From Streptomyces chumphonensis (GTDB lineage Bacteria; Actinomycetota; Actinomycetes; Streptomycetales; Streptomycetaceae): a DNA stretch of 64,000 nucleotides. The position numbers were made by a program, and so were the translations under genes. Below are positions 41,800-50,240 of the stretch, piece by piece. The DNA is taken from assembly GCF_014779715.1 (NCBI RefSeq), contig NZ_JACXYU010000018.1:1-64000 (forward strand). Direction: 5' to 3'. The notes beneath the pieces were generated by a model. The model did not search any database. It was not told the origin of the DNA and saw only the letters and a program-made list of their open reading frames with translations. Each line of letters starts with the position of its first letter. Position 1 is the first letter of the stretch.

Positions 41800-41834
41800 G
41801 GGGCGGCCACGTACCGCCAAGCACACGCCGCCCC
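41800..41834 (+). repeat. Repeated stem-loop element, copy 2
   Basis: GGGGCGGC (41800-41807) pairs with GCCGCCCC (41827-41834); the loop has TACCGCCAAGCA (41812-41823), exactly as in copy 1 at 38246. It lies between the spdD-like gene and the small zinc-ribbon gene that precedes repSA. Confidence 0.7.
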
Positions 41835-41882
41835 GAAGGCTCCAGCCCCCATCCGATCCACTGAACCGAAGGGACACCCATC

Positions 41883-42080
41883 ATGACCCACCCCGCCCGC
41901 CCCCGGATGCGGCACTGCCCCAACTGCGACGGCTTCCCCACCGTCCACATCACCACCGGCCACCACCGCCCCGACGGCACCCGCGCCACCCTCCGCGTCA
42001 CCTGCCGGACCTGCCACGGCACCGGCCTCGTCCGCCTCAGCGCCCCGACCCCGCTCGCCTCGGGGGCGGCCCGTGACTGA
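41883..42080 (+). CDS. Small zinc-ribbon-like protein 2
   Basis: 65 residues with CPNCDG and CRTCHGTG knuckles, like one DnaJ zinc module. AAGGGA lies before the ATG. Its last codons overlap the GTG of the replication gene by eight bases, so it may couple translation of the initiator. Confidence 0.7.
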   Translation: MTHPARPRMRHCPNCDGFPTVHITTGHHRPDGTRATLRVTCRTCHGTGLVRLSAPTPLASGAARD

Positions 42081-43458
42081 CACCGCGACCTTCGCGGGCC
42101 TGGACCCGGTCACCCTCGCCGACACGCTGAGGGTGACCGGGCTCCCCGGCTTCCACCGCTGGCAAGAGCAGGTGCGCCACACCGGTGGCTGCGCCGACCC
42201 GATCCACCTCACTGGGTGGACGCTGACGAAGGACCGCACCACCGGCCAGACGCTGCACCGCTACTCGACCGAGGACGAGCCCGGTGGACGGCTGAGGGTG
42301 GCGTGCGGGAACCGGCGGGCCTCCCGCTGCCCGGCCTGCGCCCGCCTCTACGCCGCCGACACTTACCACCTGATCCGCGCCGGACTCGCCGGAGACGACA
42401 CCAAGAACGTCCCGGCCACCGTGCGGGATCACCCTCGGGTATTCGCCACGCTGACGGCGCCCTCGTTCGGCCCGGTGCACAACCGGCCCGACACCGGACG
42501 CTGCCGCTGCGGCACCCGCCACGACACCGATGACCCAGCTCTCGGCACACCGCTCAATCCGGACACCTACGACTACGCGGGTGCCGTGCTGTTCAACAAC
42601 CACGCCGGGGAACTGTGGCGACGGTTCACCAACCGGCTCCGACGCGAGATCGCCGCCCGCGTCGGCTTCACCCAAAACGAGCTGCGCCAGCAGTGCCGCA
42701 TCTCCTACGGCAAGGTGGCCGAGTTCCAACGGCGCGGGGCCATCCGCTTCCACGCCGTGATCCGGCTGGACGGGCCGGACGGACCTGACGACACGCCTCC
42801 GGCCTGGTCCACCGTGCAGCTCCTCACCGACGCAATCGAGGCAGCCGTGCGGCACTCCTACACCACCGTGACGGTCCCGGCCTCCGACACCGAACCGGCA
42901 CGGTGCCTGCGATGGGGCACTCAGCTCGACGTCCGGCCCATCCAAGCCCTGGGAGCCGGTGAGGAGCTGACCGAACAGGCGGTCGCTGCCTACGTGGCCA
43001 AGTACGCCACCAAAGCGGCCGAGACGACAGGCACGCTCGATCGCCGAATCGGGGAGCTTCACGAACTGGAACGGCACAACGTACCTGACCACGCCCGGCG
43101 GCTCATCCGGGCCTGCTGGGACCTCGACGCCGTGTATCCGGATCGGCGGCTGTGGGCCTGGGCACACATGCTCGGCTTCCGCGGCCACTTCTCCAGCAAG
43201 AGCCGCCGCTACTCCACCACCCTCGGCGCACTCCGCCAGGTCCGCGCCGACTACCGCGCCGAAGAACAGCGCACTGCACTCGGCCTCGACGACATCGAAC
43301 CGGACACCATCCTCGTCCTCGCCGACTGGCAGTACGCCGGACACGGCCACACCCCCGGCGAATCCCTCCTCGCCGAAGGCATCGCCCGAGACCTCGACCT
43401 CAACCGCGACACCACACGCCAAGCACTGGCCGACCTCGACCACGAGAAGGAGTGGTGA
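42073..43458 (+). CDS. Replication initiator, RepSA family
   Basis: 461 residues. An early Cys cluster (CGNRRASRCPACARLYAADT) and CRCGTRHD form zinc-binding sites, then RVFATLTAPSFGPVH and KVAEFQRRGAIRFHAVIRLD carry HUH-like features; VAKYATKAAE is the usual tyrosine-containing motif near residue 310. This is the RepSA family that starts rolling-circle replication of pSAM2-type elements after excision. Confidence 0.9.
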   Translation: MTDTATFAGLDPVTLADTLRVTGLPGFHRWQEQVRHTGGCADPIHLTGWTLTKDRTTGQTLHRYSTEDEPGGRLRVACGNRRASRCPACARLYAADTYHLIRAGLAGDDTKNVPATVRDHPRVFATLTAPSFGPVHNRPDTGRCRCGTRHDTDDPALGTPLNPDTYDYAGAVLFNNHAGELWRRFTNRLRREIAARVGFTQNELRQQCRISYGKVAEFQRRGAIRFHAVIRLDGPDGPDDTPPAWSTVQLLTDAIEAAVRHSYTTVTVPASDTEPARCLRWGTQLDVRPIQALGAGEELTEQAVAAYVAKYATKAAETTGTLDRRIGELHELERHNVPDHARRLIRACWDLDAVYPDRRLWAWAHMLGFRGHFSSKSRRYSTTLGALRQVRADYRAEEQRTALGLDDIEPDTILVLADWQYAGHGHTPGESLLAEGIARDLDLNRDTTRQALADLDHEKEW

Positions 43459-43460
43459 CC

Positions 43461-43655
43461 GTGGCCCGCACTCTGCCTCAGCGGTACCTGAGCCCGGTGG
43501 ACCTCGCCGACCTCCTGGGCGTGCCGATCGAGACCGTCTACCAGTGGCGCCGCAAGCGCACCGGTCCCCGCGGCTTCCGAGTCGGCCGACACCTGCGCTA
43601 CGACCCCGAGGACGTCCGCCACTGGGTGGCCGACCTCATGGAAGAGGCTGCCTGA
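43461..43655 (+). CDS. xis: Excisionase (MerR-like helix-turn-helix)
   Basis: 64 residues: RYLSPVDLADLLGVPIETVY, then WRRKRTGPRGFRVGRHLRYD, the compact winged helix of AICE excisionases. The GTG at 43461 is eight bases after GAAGGAG; GTGs at 43452 and 43455 are too close. Its stop overlaps the integrase ATG (TGATG). It should direct the integrase toward excision. Confidence 0.9.
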   Translation: MARTLPQRYLSPVDLADLLGVPIETVYQWRRKRTGPRGFRVGRHLRYDPEDVRHWVADLMEEAA

Positions 43656-44890
43656 TGGCCGGACACGTGCAAGACCGCTGGTACCGCACCGGGCAAGGGC
43701 CGAACGGCAAGGCGGTCAAGGTCAAGACCGATCGGTACGGCCTCGGGCTGCGCTACCGCGCCCGGTACATCGGCCCGGACGGCACGGAGAAGTCCAAGAG
43801 CTTCCCCGACCGGCAGAAGCGGCTTGCGGAACAGTGGCTCGCGCAGATCGAAGCCGATATGACGCGGGGCCAGTACGTCGACCCGGCAGCAAGCCGCGTC
43901 ACATTCCAGCAGTACGCCGAACGCTGGATCATCGGTTTGACCACCGACCTGACCACCCAGGTAGCCGTGGAGGCGCGCCTACGGCTGCACGCCTTCCCGC
44001 GGATCGGTGCCCGACCGCTCGGATCCTTCCGGCCCGTTCACATCCGGGAGTTCGTCAGAGACTTGGAGCGCGATTCCATGGCGGGCTCGTACGCCCGAAC
44101 GGTGTACGGCAACGTGCGGGCAGTGCTCTCGGCCGCCGTGGATGACGGCCACCTCGCTCGCAATCCGTGCAGTGCCTCGTCCGTCCGTCCGCCGGCCGTT
44201 TCCGTGAACCGCGTGGTTCCGTTGCTGCCCGCTCACGTCCGTGCCGTTCGTGCTGGGCTGCCCGAGCGGTACCGCGCGATGGTGGACGTCGGTAGCGGGT
44301 GCGGCCTGCGGCAGGGCGAGATCATCGGGCTCACCGAGGACGCGGTGGACTTCGACGGCGAACGGCTCCGCGTGGTCAATCAGGTGAAGCTGATCCGAGG
44401 TGTGGCCGTCTTCGCCCCGCCGAAGATGGACAAGGAGCGAGACGTACCGCTGCCGTCATCGGTTGCCGAGGAGCTGCGACGGCACATGAAGGATCATCCG
44501 CCCGTGGATGTCGAGCTGCCGTGGCGCAAGCCGGACGGGCCTACCGTAGTGCGGCGGCTCCTGTTCACGAACTCGGCGGGCTGGGTCGTCTGGCGAAGCA
44601 ACTTCAACGCCCTGGAATGGAAGCGGGCGCTGGCCGCGGCCGGACTCATCCCGGCACCCGAGCCGGGCGAGCGGCACACCTCAGCTCGGCAGTACGGCAT
44701 GCACGCTCTGCGGCACTTCTACGCCTCGGTGCTCCTGGACGCTGGGGAAAGCGTCAAGGCCGTGAGCGAGTACATGGGCCACTCGGACCCGGCGATGACG
44801 CTGCGGGTGTACGCGCACCTGATGCCCAGTAGCGCCGCCCGTGCCCGCCGTGCCATCGACCACGTACTCGATCCGGCCTACGAGTCCTGA
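43655..44890 (+). CDS. int: Tyrosine recombinase integrase
   Basis: 411 residues with an N-terminal arm-binding region, a SAM-like core-binding domain (about 85-170) and a catalytic domain holding Arg219 (GCGLRQGE), His350 and Arg353 (HALRHF), His376 (MGHSDP) and the nucleophile Tyr386 (VYAHLM). It inserts the element at the GNAT-rlmN junction. It ends about 90 bp from the right att, the usual place. Confidence 0.95.
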   Translation: MAGHVQDRWYRTGQGPNGKAVKVKTDRYGLGLRYRARYIGPDGTEKSKSFPDRQKRLAEQWLAQIEADMTRGQYVDPAASRVTFQQYAERWIIGLTTDLTTQVAVEARLRLHAFPRIGARPLGSFRPVHIREFVRDLERDSMAGSYARTVYGNVRAVLSAAVDDGHLARNPCSASSVRPPAVSVNRVVPLLPAHVRAVRAGLPERYRAMVDVGSGCGLRQGEIIGLTEDAVDFDGERLRVVNQVKLIRGVAVFAPPKMDKERDVPLPSSVAEELRRHMKDHPPVDVELPWRKPDGPTVVRRLLFTNSAGWVVWRSNFNALEWKRALAAAGLIPAPEPGERHTSARQYGMHALRHFYASVLLDAGESVKAVSEYMGHSDPAMTLRVYAHLMPSSAARARRAIDHVLDPAYES

Positions 44891-44922
44891 CGGCCCAGGG
44901 ACGGCCCACCCGGCCCTGACAG

Positions 44923-44958
44923 GCCCCCTGCTGGTGCTTAACGCACTGGTCAGGGGGC
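44923..44958 (+). terminator. Integrase terminator
   Basis: GCCCCCTG (44923-44930) pairs with CAGGGGGC (44951-44958) with inner GTGC/GCAC pairing, followed by a short T-rich tract. It ends element transcription just before the right att. Confidence 0.75.
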
Positions 44959-44980
44959 GTTTCGTTGGGCGCAGGAGAAG

Positions 44981-45022
44981 AGTTCTCCAGGCGCAGGCAT
45001 AACCTCACCAGTGTCGCAGATC
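44981..45022. repeat. Right attachment site (42-bp direct repeat)
   Basis: Second copy of the 42-bp repeat. It contains the stop codon (45005-45007, read on the minus strand) and last codons of the GNAT gene, so on this side the 3' end of that gene is preserved. Confidence 0.95.
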
Positions 45023-45559
45023 GTCTCCGGGTGCCGAGCCGGTCGCCCCGGGGCCGGCCGGCCGGGCGTAGCGCACCTCGGGCACGGGGACGGAACCGTA
45101 GGTCTCGCTCTGCACGGCGCCGTCCGCCCGGTACCCGGCCGCCTCGTAGAAGCGGCGGGCGCGCCGGTTGTCGCGCAGCACCCACAGCAGGAGGGCGTCG
45201 TAGTCCCCGGTCGCGGCGTGGACGGCCGCGAGGAGGGCCCGGCCGACGCCCGTCCCCACGAGGTCGGGGCGGACGTAGAGGGCGTACAGCTCCCCGGCGC
45301 GCCGCCCGGCGGCCGTGCCGCGGTAGGGCCCGAACGCGGCCCAGCCGACCACACCGCACCCGTCGTCGGCCACGAGCTGTGTGGTCCGGGGGTCGGCCTC
45401 GGCGAAGGCCGCCGCACGCCGCGCGGCATCGGCGGCCACCGTCATCGCGTCGAGATGGGCCTGCGGCACGATCCCCGCGTACGCGACCTGCCACCCGCGC
45501 ACCCGGACGGCCGCCACGTCCCCCACGTCCGCCGCTCGCATCGTTCGCACCCGCACCAT
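45005..45559 (-). CDS. GNAT-family N-acetyltransferase
   Basis: 184 residues: MRAADVGDVAAVRVRGWQVA, LYVRPDLVGTGVGRALL (acetyl-CoA pyrophosphate loop) and RRARRFYEAAGYRADG. Acetylates an unknown amine. Its stop codon lies inside the right att repeat; without the element its TGA would be 5 bases before the rlmN ATG, so the two were probably co-transcribed. Confidence 0.88.
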   Translation of the reverse strand: MVRVRTMRAADVGDVAAVRVRGWQVAYAGIVPQAHLDAMTVAADAARRAAAFAEADPRTTQLVADDGCGVVGWAAFGPYRGTAAGRRAGELYALYVRPDLVGTGVGRALLAAVHAATGDYDALLLWVLRDNRRARRFYEAAGYRADGAVQSETYGSVPVPEVRYARPAGPGATGSAPGDDLRHW

Positions 45560-45629
45560 GTGGGTACGCTAGCCGCCGGATCATGGGTACGGCATCCGCG
45601 TTTCCGGGGCCCCCGTACGGGGCGCGCGG

Positions 45630-46733
45630 TCAGCCCGTGCCGACGAACAGGACCAGCAGGAGCCAGACCACGGGTGCCGTGGGCAGGAGCGAGTCGAGTC
45701 GGTCCATGATGCCGCCGTGGCCGGGCAGCAGGTTGCCCATGTCCTTGATGCCGAGGTCCCGCTTGATCATGGACTCGCCCAGGTCCCCGAGCGTCGCGCT
45801 GGCCGCCACGGCGAGCCCGAGCAGCAGACCCTGCCACCACGAACCGCCGGAGACCAGGAACTGCATGCACAGGGCGCCGGCCACCATCGAGAACCCGATG
45901 GCGCCCAGCAGCCCCTCCCGGGTCTTCCCCGGGCTGATGCGCGGCGCGAGCTTGCGCCGGCCGAAACGCCAGCCCACCGCGTAGGCGCCGGTGTCGCTCA
46001 CCACCGTCAGCAGCAGGAACGTCAGCACCCGCTGCGCACCGTCGTCGGCCGCGAGCAGCAGGGCCACGAACGTGGCCAGGAAGGGCACGTAGAAGGCAGC
46101 GAAGACGCCGGCCGTGACGTCCTTGAGGTAGCCCTGCGGCGACTGGGCCATCCGCCACACGAGCACGGCGAGACAGGTCCCGGCCATCGCGACCCACGCC
46201 GCCTCGGCCCCACCGGCGTATCCGGCGACGACCATGGCCGCCCCGCCGACGGCGAGCGGCACGAGCGGCGCCCGGATGGCCCTGCGCTCGTCCAGCCGCT
46301 TCGTCAGCTCCCACAGGCCGACGACGACGGCGAGCACGATCACCGCGACGAACACGTCCTTGACGAGGAACAGCGACGCCAGGATGACGGCGCCGAGCCC
46401 CAACCCGACGCCTATGGCCGCCCGCAGGTCACGCCCGGCCCGCTTCGCCCGACCGGGCGGCGAAGCGGGCACCGGGGTGGCCGGGGAGGAGCCGGGCCCG
46501 GCGTCACCCGGCGGAAGCGGCGGCGGGCTGCCGTGCGGGGGACCGTCCGGCCGGGCTCCGGAGCGGTCACCGTGCTCGTCCTGGTTCCCGCCGGCGTCGG
46601 GCACGATGGGCATAGGCCGAGTCTGCGCCGTATCGCGGACGTCGGGTGCGGGACCCGCCGACGGACCCCTGCCGGGAGCGGGAGAGAACCCGTATCCGGT
46701 GGTCGGGGACGCACCCCAGGGTGAGTCGTTCAC
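45630..46733 (-). CDS. cdsA: Phosphatidate cytidylyltransferase
   Basis: 367 residues. A Pro/Gly-rich cytosolic N-terminus (about 100 residues) is followed by eight or so membrane helices and the signature KRDLGIKDMGNLLPGHGGIM, MDRLDS. It makes CDP-diacylglycerol for phospholipid synthesis. The GTG at 46731-46733 was chosen as the start in frame with conserved MNDSPWG-type N-termini. Confidence 0.93.
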   Translation of the reverse strand: MNDSPWGASPTTGYGFSPAPGRGPSAGPAPDVRDTAQTRPMPIVPDAGGNQDEHGDRSGARPDGPPHGSPPPLPPGDAGPGSSPATPVPASPPGRAKRAGRDLRAAIGVGLGLGAVILASLFLVKDVFVAVIVLAVVVGLWELTKRLDERRAIRAPLVPLAVGGAAMVVAGYAGGAEAAWVAMAGTCLAVLVWRMAQSPQGYLKDVTAGVFAAFYVPFLATFVALLLAADDGAQRVLTFLLLTVVSDTGAYAVGWRFGRRKLAPRISPGKTREGLLGAIGFSMVAGALCMQFLVSGGSWWQGLLLGLAVAASATLGDLGESMIKRDLGIKDMGNLLPGHGGIMDRLDSLLPTAPVVWLLLVLFVGTG

Positions 46734-46762
46734 TGAATCGCAGCCCTTACCTTGGCGAAGCG

Positions 46763-47320
46763 TCAGACCTCGAGCAGCTCGGCTTCCTTGTGCTTGAGCA
46801 GCTCGTCGACCTGGCCGACGTACTTCGAGGTGGTGTCGTCGAGTTCCTTCTCGGCGCGCCGGCCCTCGTCCTCGCCGATGTCGCCGTCCTTGACGGCCTT
46901 GTCGATGGCCTCCTTGGCCTTGCGGCGGACGCTGCGGATGGAGACCTTCGCGTCCTCGCCCTTGCCCTTGGCGACCTTGATGTACTGCTTGCGCCGCTCC
47001 TCGGTGAGCTCCGGGAACGTCACCCGGATGATGCTGCCGTCGTTCGACGGGTTGACGCCCAGGTCGGAGTCGCGGATGGCCTGCTCGATGTTGCGCAGCG
47101 CGCTCTTGTCGAACGGGGTCACCACGGCCATGCGCGGCTCCGGGACCGAGAAGGACGCCAGCTGGTTGATCGGCGTCAGCGCCCCGTAGTAGTCGGCCAC
47201 GATCTTGTTGAACATCGCCGGGTGCGCACGTCCGGTGCGGATCGCGGCGAAGTCCTCCTTGGCGACGACGACCGCCTTCTCCATCTTCTCCTCGGCTTCG
47301 AGGAGGGTCTCTTCGATCAC
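46763..47320 (-). CDS. frr: Ribosome recycling factor
   Basis: 185 residues beginning IEETLLEAEEKMEKAVVVAK and ending LLKHKEAELLEV, the expected length and ends for Streptomyces RRF. FAAIRTGRAHPAMFNKI carries the conserved RTGR motif. GTG start at 47318-47320. It splits post-termination ribosomes with EF-G. Confidence 0.96.
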   Translation of the reverse strand: MIEETLLEAEEKMEKAVVVAKEDFAAIRTGRAHPAMFNKIVADYYGALTPINQLASFSVPEPRMAVVTPFDKSALRNIEQAIRDSDLGVNPSNDGSIIRVTFPELTEERRKQYIKVAKGKGEDAKVSIRSVRRKAKEAIDKAVKDGDIGEDEGRRAEKELDDTTSKYVGQVDELLKHKEAELLEV

Positions 47321-47475
47321 CACGTGCTCCTGGTTCGATGAATGAGCGGATTGAGCGGATTCGGGCGGTGCCCCCGCGTCCCGGTCCCCCGGGTTCGCGA
47401 ACCGGGTCGTCGCGGGCAGCGCCCCGGTGCCTGCACGATGTCCGACCGGCAGGCCCGTGTCCACCGGTACGGCGG

Positions 47476-48225
47476 TCAGCTCCTGGTGCTCTGGCTGCTG
47501 ACCAGCGTGCCGATCTTCTCACCTTGGACGGCACGCGCGATATTGCCCTCGGCGAGGAGCTCGAAGACGAGGATCGGCAGTTTGTTGTCCCGACACAGGG
47601 TGATGGCGGTCATGTCGGCCACCTTGAGGTCGCGCGTGATGACCTCGTCGTAGTTCAGGGCGTCGAACTTGACCGCGTCCCTGTTCTTGGCCGGGTCGGA
47701 GTCGTAGACACCGTCCACGCCGTTCTTCCCCATGAGCATGGCCTCGGCGTGGATCTCCAGGGCACGCTGGGCGGCGGTGGTGTCGGTGGAGAAGTACGGC
47801 ATGCCCATCCCCGCACCGAAGATGACGACGCGCCCCTTCTCCAGGTGCCGGATCGCCCGCAGCGGGATGTACGGCTCGGCGACCTGCCCCATGGTGATGG
47901 CGGTCTGGACGCGGGAGTCGATGCCCTCCTTCTCCAGGAAGTCCTGGAGGGCGAGACAGTTCATGACCGTACCGAGCATGCCCATGTAGTCGGACCGGGC
48001 CCGGTCCATGCCCCGTACCTGGAGCTCGGCACCGCGGAAGAAGTTGCCGCCGCCGAGGACGACGGCGATCTGTGCCCCGTCCCGGACCACGGCCGCGATC
48101 TCTCTCGCGATCTTGTGCACGATGTCGGGGTCGACGCCCAAGCCGCCGCCGCCCGAGAACGCCTCGCCGGAGAGCTTCAGCAGGAATCGGCGGGGGATGT
48201 CGGTGTCGGTTTCGGTCCTGCTCAT
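47476..48225 (-). CDS. pyrH: UMP kinase
   Basis: 249 residues: FLLKLSGEAFSGGGGLGVDP, VLGGGNFFRGA, VIFGAGMGMPYFSTDTTAAQ, MGKNGVDGVYDSDP. Hexameric amino-acid-kinase-fold UMP kinase. ATG 48223-48225 follows GAGGAG; an earlier start (48243) would leave it unused. Confidence 0.96.
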   Translation of the reverse strand: MSRTETDTDIPRRFLLKLSGEAFSGGGGLGVDPDIVHKIAREIAAVVRDGAQIAVVLGGGNFFRGAELQVRGMDRARSDYMGMLGTVMNCLALQDFLEKEGIDSRVQTAITMGQVAEPYIPLRAIRHLEKGRVVIFGAGMGMPYFSTDTTAAQRALEIHAEAMLMGKNGVDGVYDSDPAKNRDAVKFDALNYDEVITRDLKVADMTAITLCRDNKLPILVFELLAEGNIARAVQGEKIGTLVSSQSTRS

Positions 48226-48245
48226 GGGGATCTCCTCGTGCACAT

Positions 48246-48299
48246 ACGAGGAAGGCCATTGCCGGAACTGGCGGGTTCCTGTGGCAATGGCCTCCTCGT
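48246..48299 (-). terminator. Terminator between tsf and pyrH
   Basis: A 17-bp stem with a single bulged base (48246-48263 with 48283-48299) and a 19-base loop, downstream of tsf on the minus strand; pyrH must then have its own promoter. Confidence 0.75.
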
Positions 48300-48358
48300 A
48301 GCGGCTTGTCCGGGCTGCCGTGTGCCCGACCCTATAGCGGTCGGACCGCTGTGGTGGT

Positions 48359-49195
48359 TCAGGCGCCCACGCGGATGCGCGCGAAACGGCTCAGCGAGAC
48401 ACCGGCCTCGTCCAGGACCTTCTGGACGGACTTCTTGTTGTCCTTGGCGAAGGGCTGGTCCAGCAGGCAGTTCTCCTTGAAGAAGCCGTTGAGGCGACCC
48501 TCGACGATCTTCGGCAGAGCGGCCTCGGGCTTGCCCTCCTCCTTCGCGGTGGCCTCGGCGACGCGGCGCTCGTTCTCCACGGTCTCGGCCGGAACCTCGT
48601 CGCGGGAGACGTACGTGGGCGCGAAGGCGGCAATGTGCTGCGCGACGTCCTTGGCGACCTCGGCGTTCTCCTTGTCCAGCTGCACGAGCACGCCCACCTG
48701 CGGCGGCAGGTCGGGGTTGGTGCGGTGCAGGTAGGTGGCGACGAAGCCGCCGGAGAACTGGGCGAAGCGGTCGAGCACGATCTTCTCGCCCAGCTCGGCG
48801 TTCTTCTCGTCGACGAAGGCCTGGACCGTCTTGCCGCTCTCGATCTCGGAGGCGAGCAGGGCGGCGGCGTCGGCCGGGGAGGTCGCGGCGATGTGCTCGG
48901 CGATGGTGGCCACCGCGGCCTGGAACTTGTCGCCCTTGGCGACGAAGTCCGTCTCGCACTTCAGCTCGACCAGGACACCGGAGGCCTTGTCGTCGGCGAT
49001 CAGGGCGGCGACCGCGCCGTTCTCGGCGGTGCGGGACTCGCGCTTGGCGACGCCCTTCTGGCCCTTGACGCGGAGGATCTCGACGGCCTTGTCGACGTTG
49101 CCGTCGCCCTCGTCGAGGGCCTTCTTGCAGTCCATCATGCCGGCGCCGGTGAGCTCCCGGAGCTTCTTGACGTCGGCGGCGGTGTAGTTCGCCAT
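48359..49195 (-). CDS. tsf: Elongation factor Ts
   Basis: 278 residues: N-terminal UBA-like VKKLRELTGAGMMDCKKALD, CETDFVAKG and the two core subdomains ending RFARIRVGA. Guanine-nucleotide exchange factor for EF-Tu. Confidence 0.97.
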   Translation of the reverse strand: MANYTAADVKKLRELTGAGMMDCKKALDEGDGNVDKAVEILRVKGQKGVAKRESRTAENGAVAALIADDKASGVLVELKCETDFVAKGDKFQAAVATIAEHIAATSPADAAALLASEIESGKTVQAFVDEKNAELGEKIVLDRFAQFSGGFVATYLHRTNPDLPPQVGVLVQLDKENAEVAKDVAQHIAAFAPTYVSRDEVPAETVENERRVAEATAKEEGKPEAALPKIVEGRLNGFFKENCLLDQPFAKDNKKSVQKVLDEAGVSLSRFARIRVGA

Positions 49196-49289
49196 GGGGT
49201 GAATCTCTTCCCGAAGAGTCGATGGAGGAAATCGAGTGGTCTGGGTCGGACCGGTCCCGGGTGGCGGGACCGGCCGTCCTCAGGTGCGG

Positions 49290-49336
49290 GCGCACGGCGG
49301 GATGCGACGCGGCACGCGTCGCATCCCGCCGTGCGC
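49290..49336 (-). terminator. Large hairpin between rpsB and tsf
   Basis: A perfect 20-bp stem (49290-49309 with 49317-49336) and 7-base loop, in the 166-bp gap. It can act as a partial terminator or processing site lowering tsf relative to rpsB. Confidence 0.75.
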
Positions 49337-49361
49337 CTGACATGCACGGTGCGTCCGGGCG

Positions 49362-50240
49362 TCAGCCCTGCTCGGCCGGGGCCTCGGGAGCGGCGGCCTG
49401 CTCCTGGGCCGGCTCCTCGGCGGGCTTGTCCTCGGCCTTGGCCTCGGCACCCTCGGCGGCGGGCTTCTCGCCCTCCAGCAGGTTGCGCTCCCACTCCGGC
49501 AGCGGCTCGGCCGCGGCCTGCTCGCCGCCGCCCTTGCCCTCGGCCGCGCCGGAACGGGCGATCAGGCCCTCCGCCACCGCGTCGGCGATCACCCGGGTCA
49601 GCAGCGTGACGGAGCGGATCGCGTCGTCGTTGCCCGGGATCTTGTAGTCGACCTCGTCCGGGTCGCAGTTCGTGTCCAGGATCGCGACGACCGGGATGTT
49701 GAGCTTCCGGGCCTCGCCGACGGCGATGTGCTCCTTCTTGGTGTCCACGATCCAGACGGCGCTGGGCACCTTCTGCATGTCGCGGATACCGCCGAGGGTC
49801 TTCTCCAGCTTTGCCTTCTCGCGGGAGAGGACGAGCAGCTCCTTCTTGGTGAGGCCGGAGGCGGCCACGTCCTCGAAGTCGATCTGCTCCAGCTCCTTGA
49901 GGCGCTGCAGCCGCTTGTGCACGGTCGAGAAGTTGGTCAGCATGCCGCCCAGCCAGCGCTGGTTGACGTAGGGCATGCCCACGCGCGTCGCCTGCTCGGC
50001 GATCGCCTCCTGCGCCTGCTTCTTGGTGCCGACGAACATGACGGTGCCGCCGTGGGCGACCGTCTCCTTGACGAACTCGTAGGCGCGGTCGATGTACGAC
50101 AGCGACTGGAGCAGGTCGATGATGTAGATGCCGTTGCGCTCGGTGAAGATGAAGCGCTTCATCTTCGGGTTCCAGCGGCGGGTCTGGTGCCCGAAGTGGA
50201 CGCCGCTCTCCAGCAGCTCCCGCATCGTGACGACGGCCAT
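49362..50240 (-). CDS. rpsB: 30S ribosomal protein S2
   Basis: 292 residues: MRELLESGVHFGHQTRRWNP, VNQRWLGGMLTN, VDTKKEHIAVGEARKLNIPV, ILDTNCDPDEVDYKIPGNDD, then an Ala/Glu/Pro-rich tail of about 50 residues typical of actinomycetes. ATG at 50238-50240 with GAGGAG upstream. Confidence 0.97.
   Translation of the reverse strand: MAVVTMRELLESGVHFGHQTRRWNPKMKRFIFTERNGIYIIDLLQSLSYIDRAYEFVKETVAHGGTVMFVGTKKQAQEAIAEQATRVGMPYVNQRWLGGMLTNFSTVHKRLQRLKELEQIDFEDVAASGLTKKELLVLSREKAKLEKTLGGIRDMQKVPSAVWIVDTKKEHIAVGEARKLNIPVVAILDTNCDPDEVDYKIPGNDDAIRSVTLLTRVIADAVAEGLIARSGAAEGKGGGEQAAAEPLPEWERNLLEGEKPAAEGAEAKAEDKPAEEPAQEQAAAPEAPAEQG

Larger units (their letters stand above)
33556..45022. mobile_element. Integrated actinomycete conjugative element (AICE, pSAM2-like)
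   Basis: Perfect 42-bp direct repeats at 33556-33597 and 44981-45022 bound an 11,425-bp unit. It carries in order a restriction-modification pair, GntR/Nudix (korSA-pif-like) genes, an HTH regulator remnant, an SCO3933-family gene, an FtsK/TraB-like translocase, spd-type genes, a RepSA-like replication gene, an excisionase and a tyrosine integrase next to the right att. This is the pSAM2-type gene set. No bifunctional primase (pra/prim-pol) gene is seen. Confidence 0.95.

Noticed and set aside
44950..45429. Reading frame on the minus strand across the right att (ending in MPAPGELFSC...)
   Set aside because: It is the shadow of the GNAT gene in another frame running through the duplicated rlmN start; it stops in element DNA and encodes no fold.
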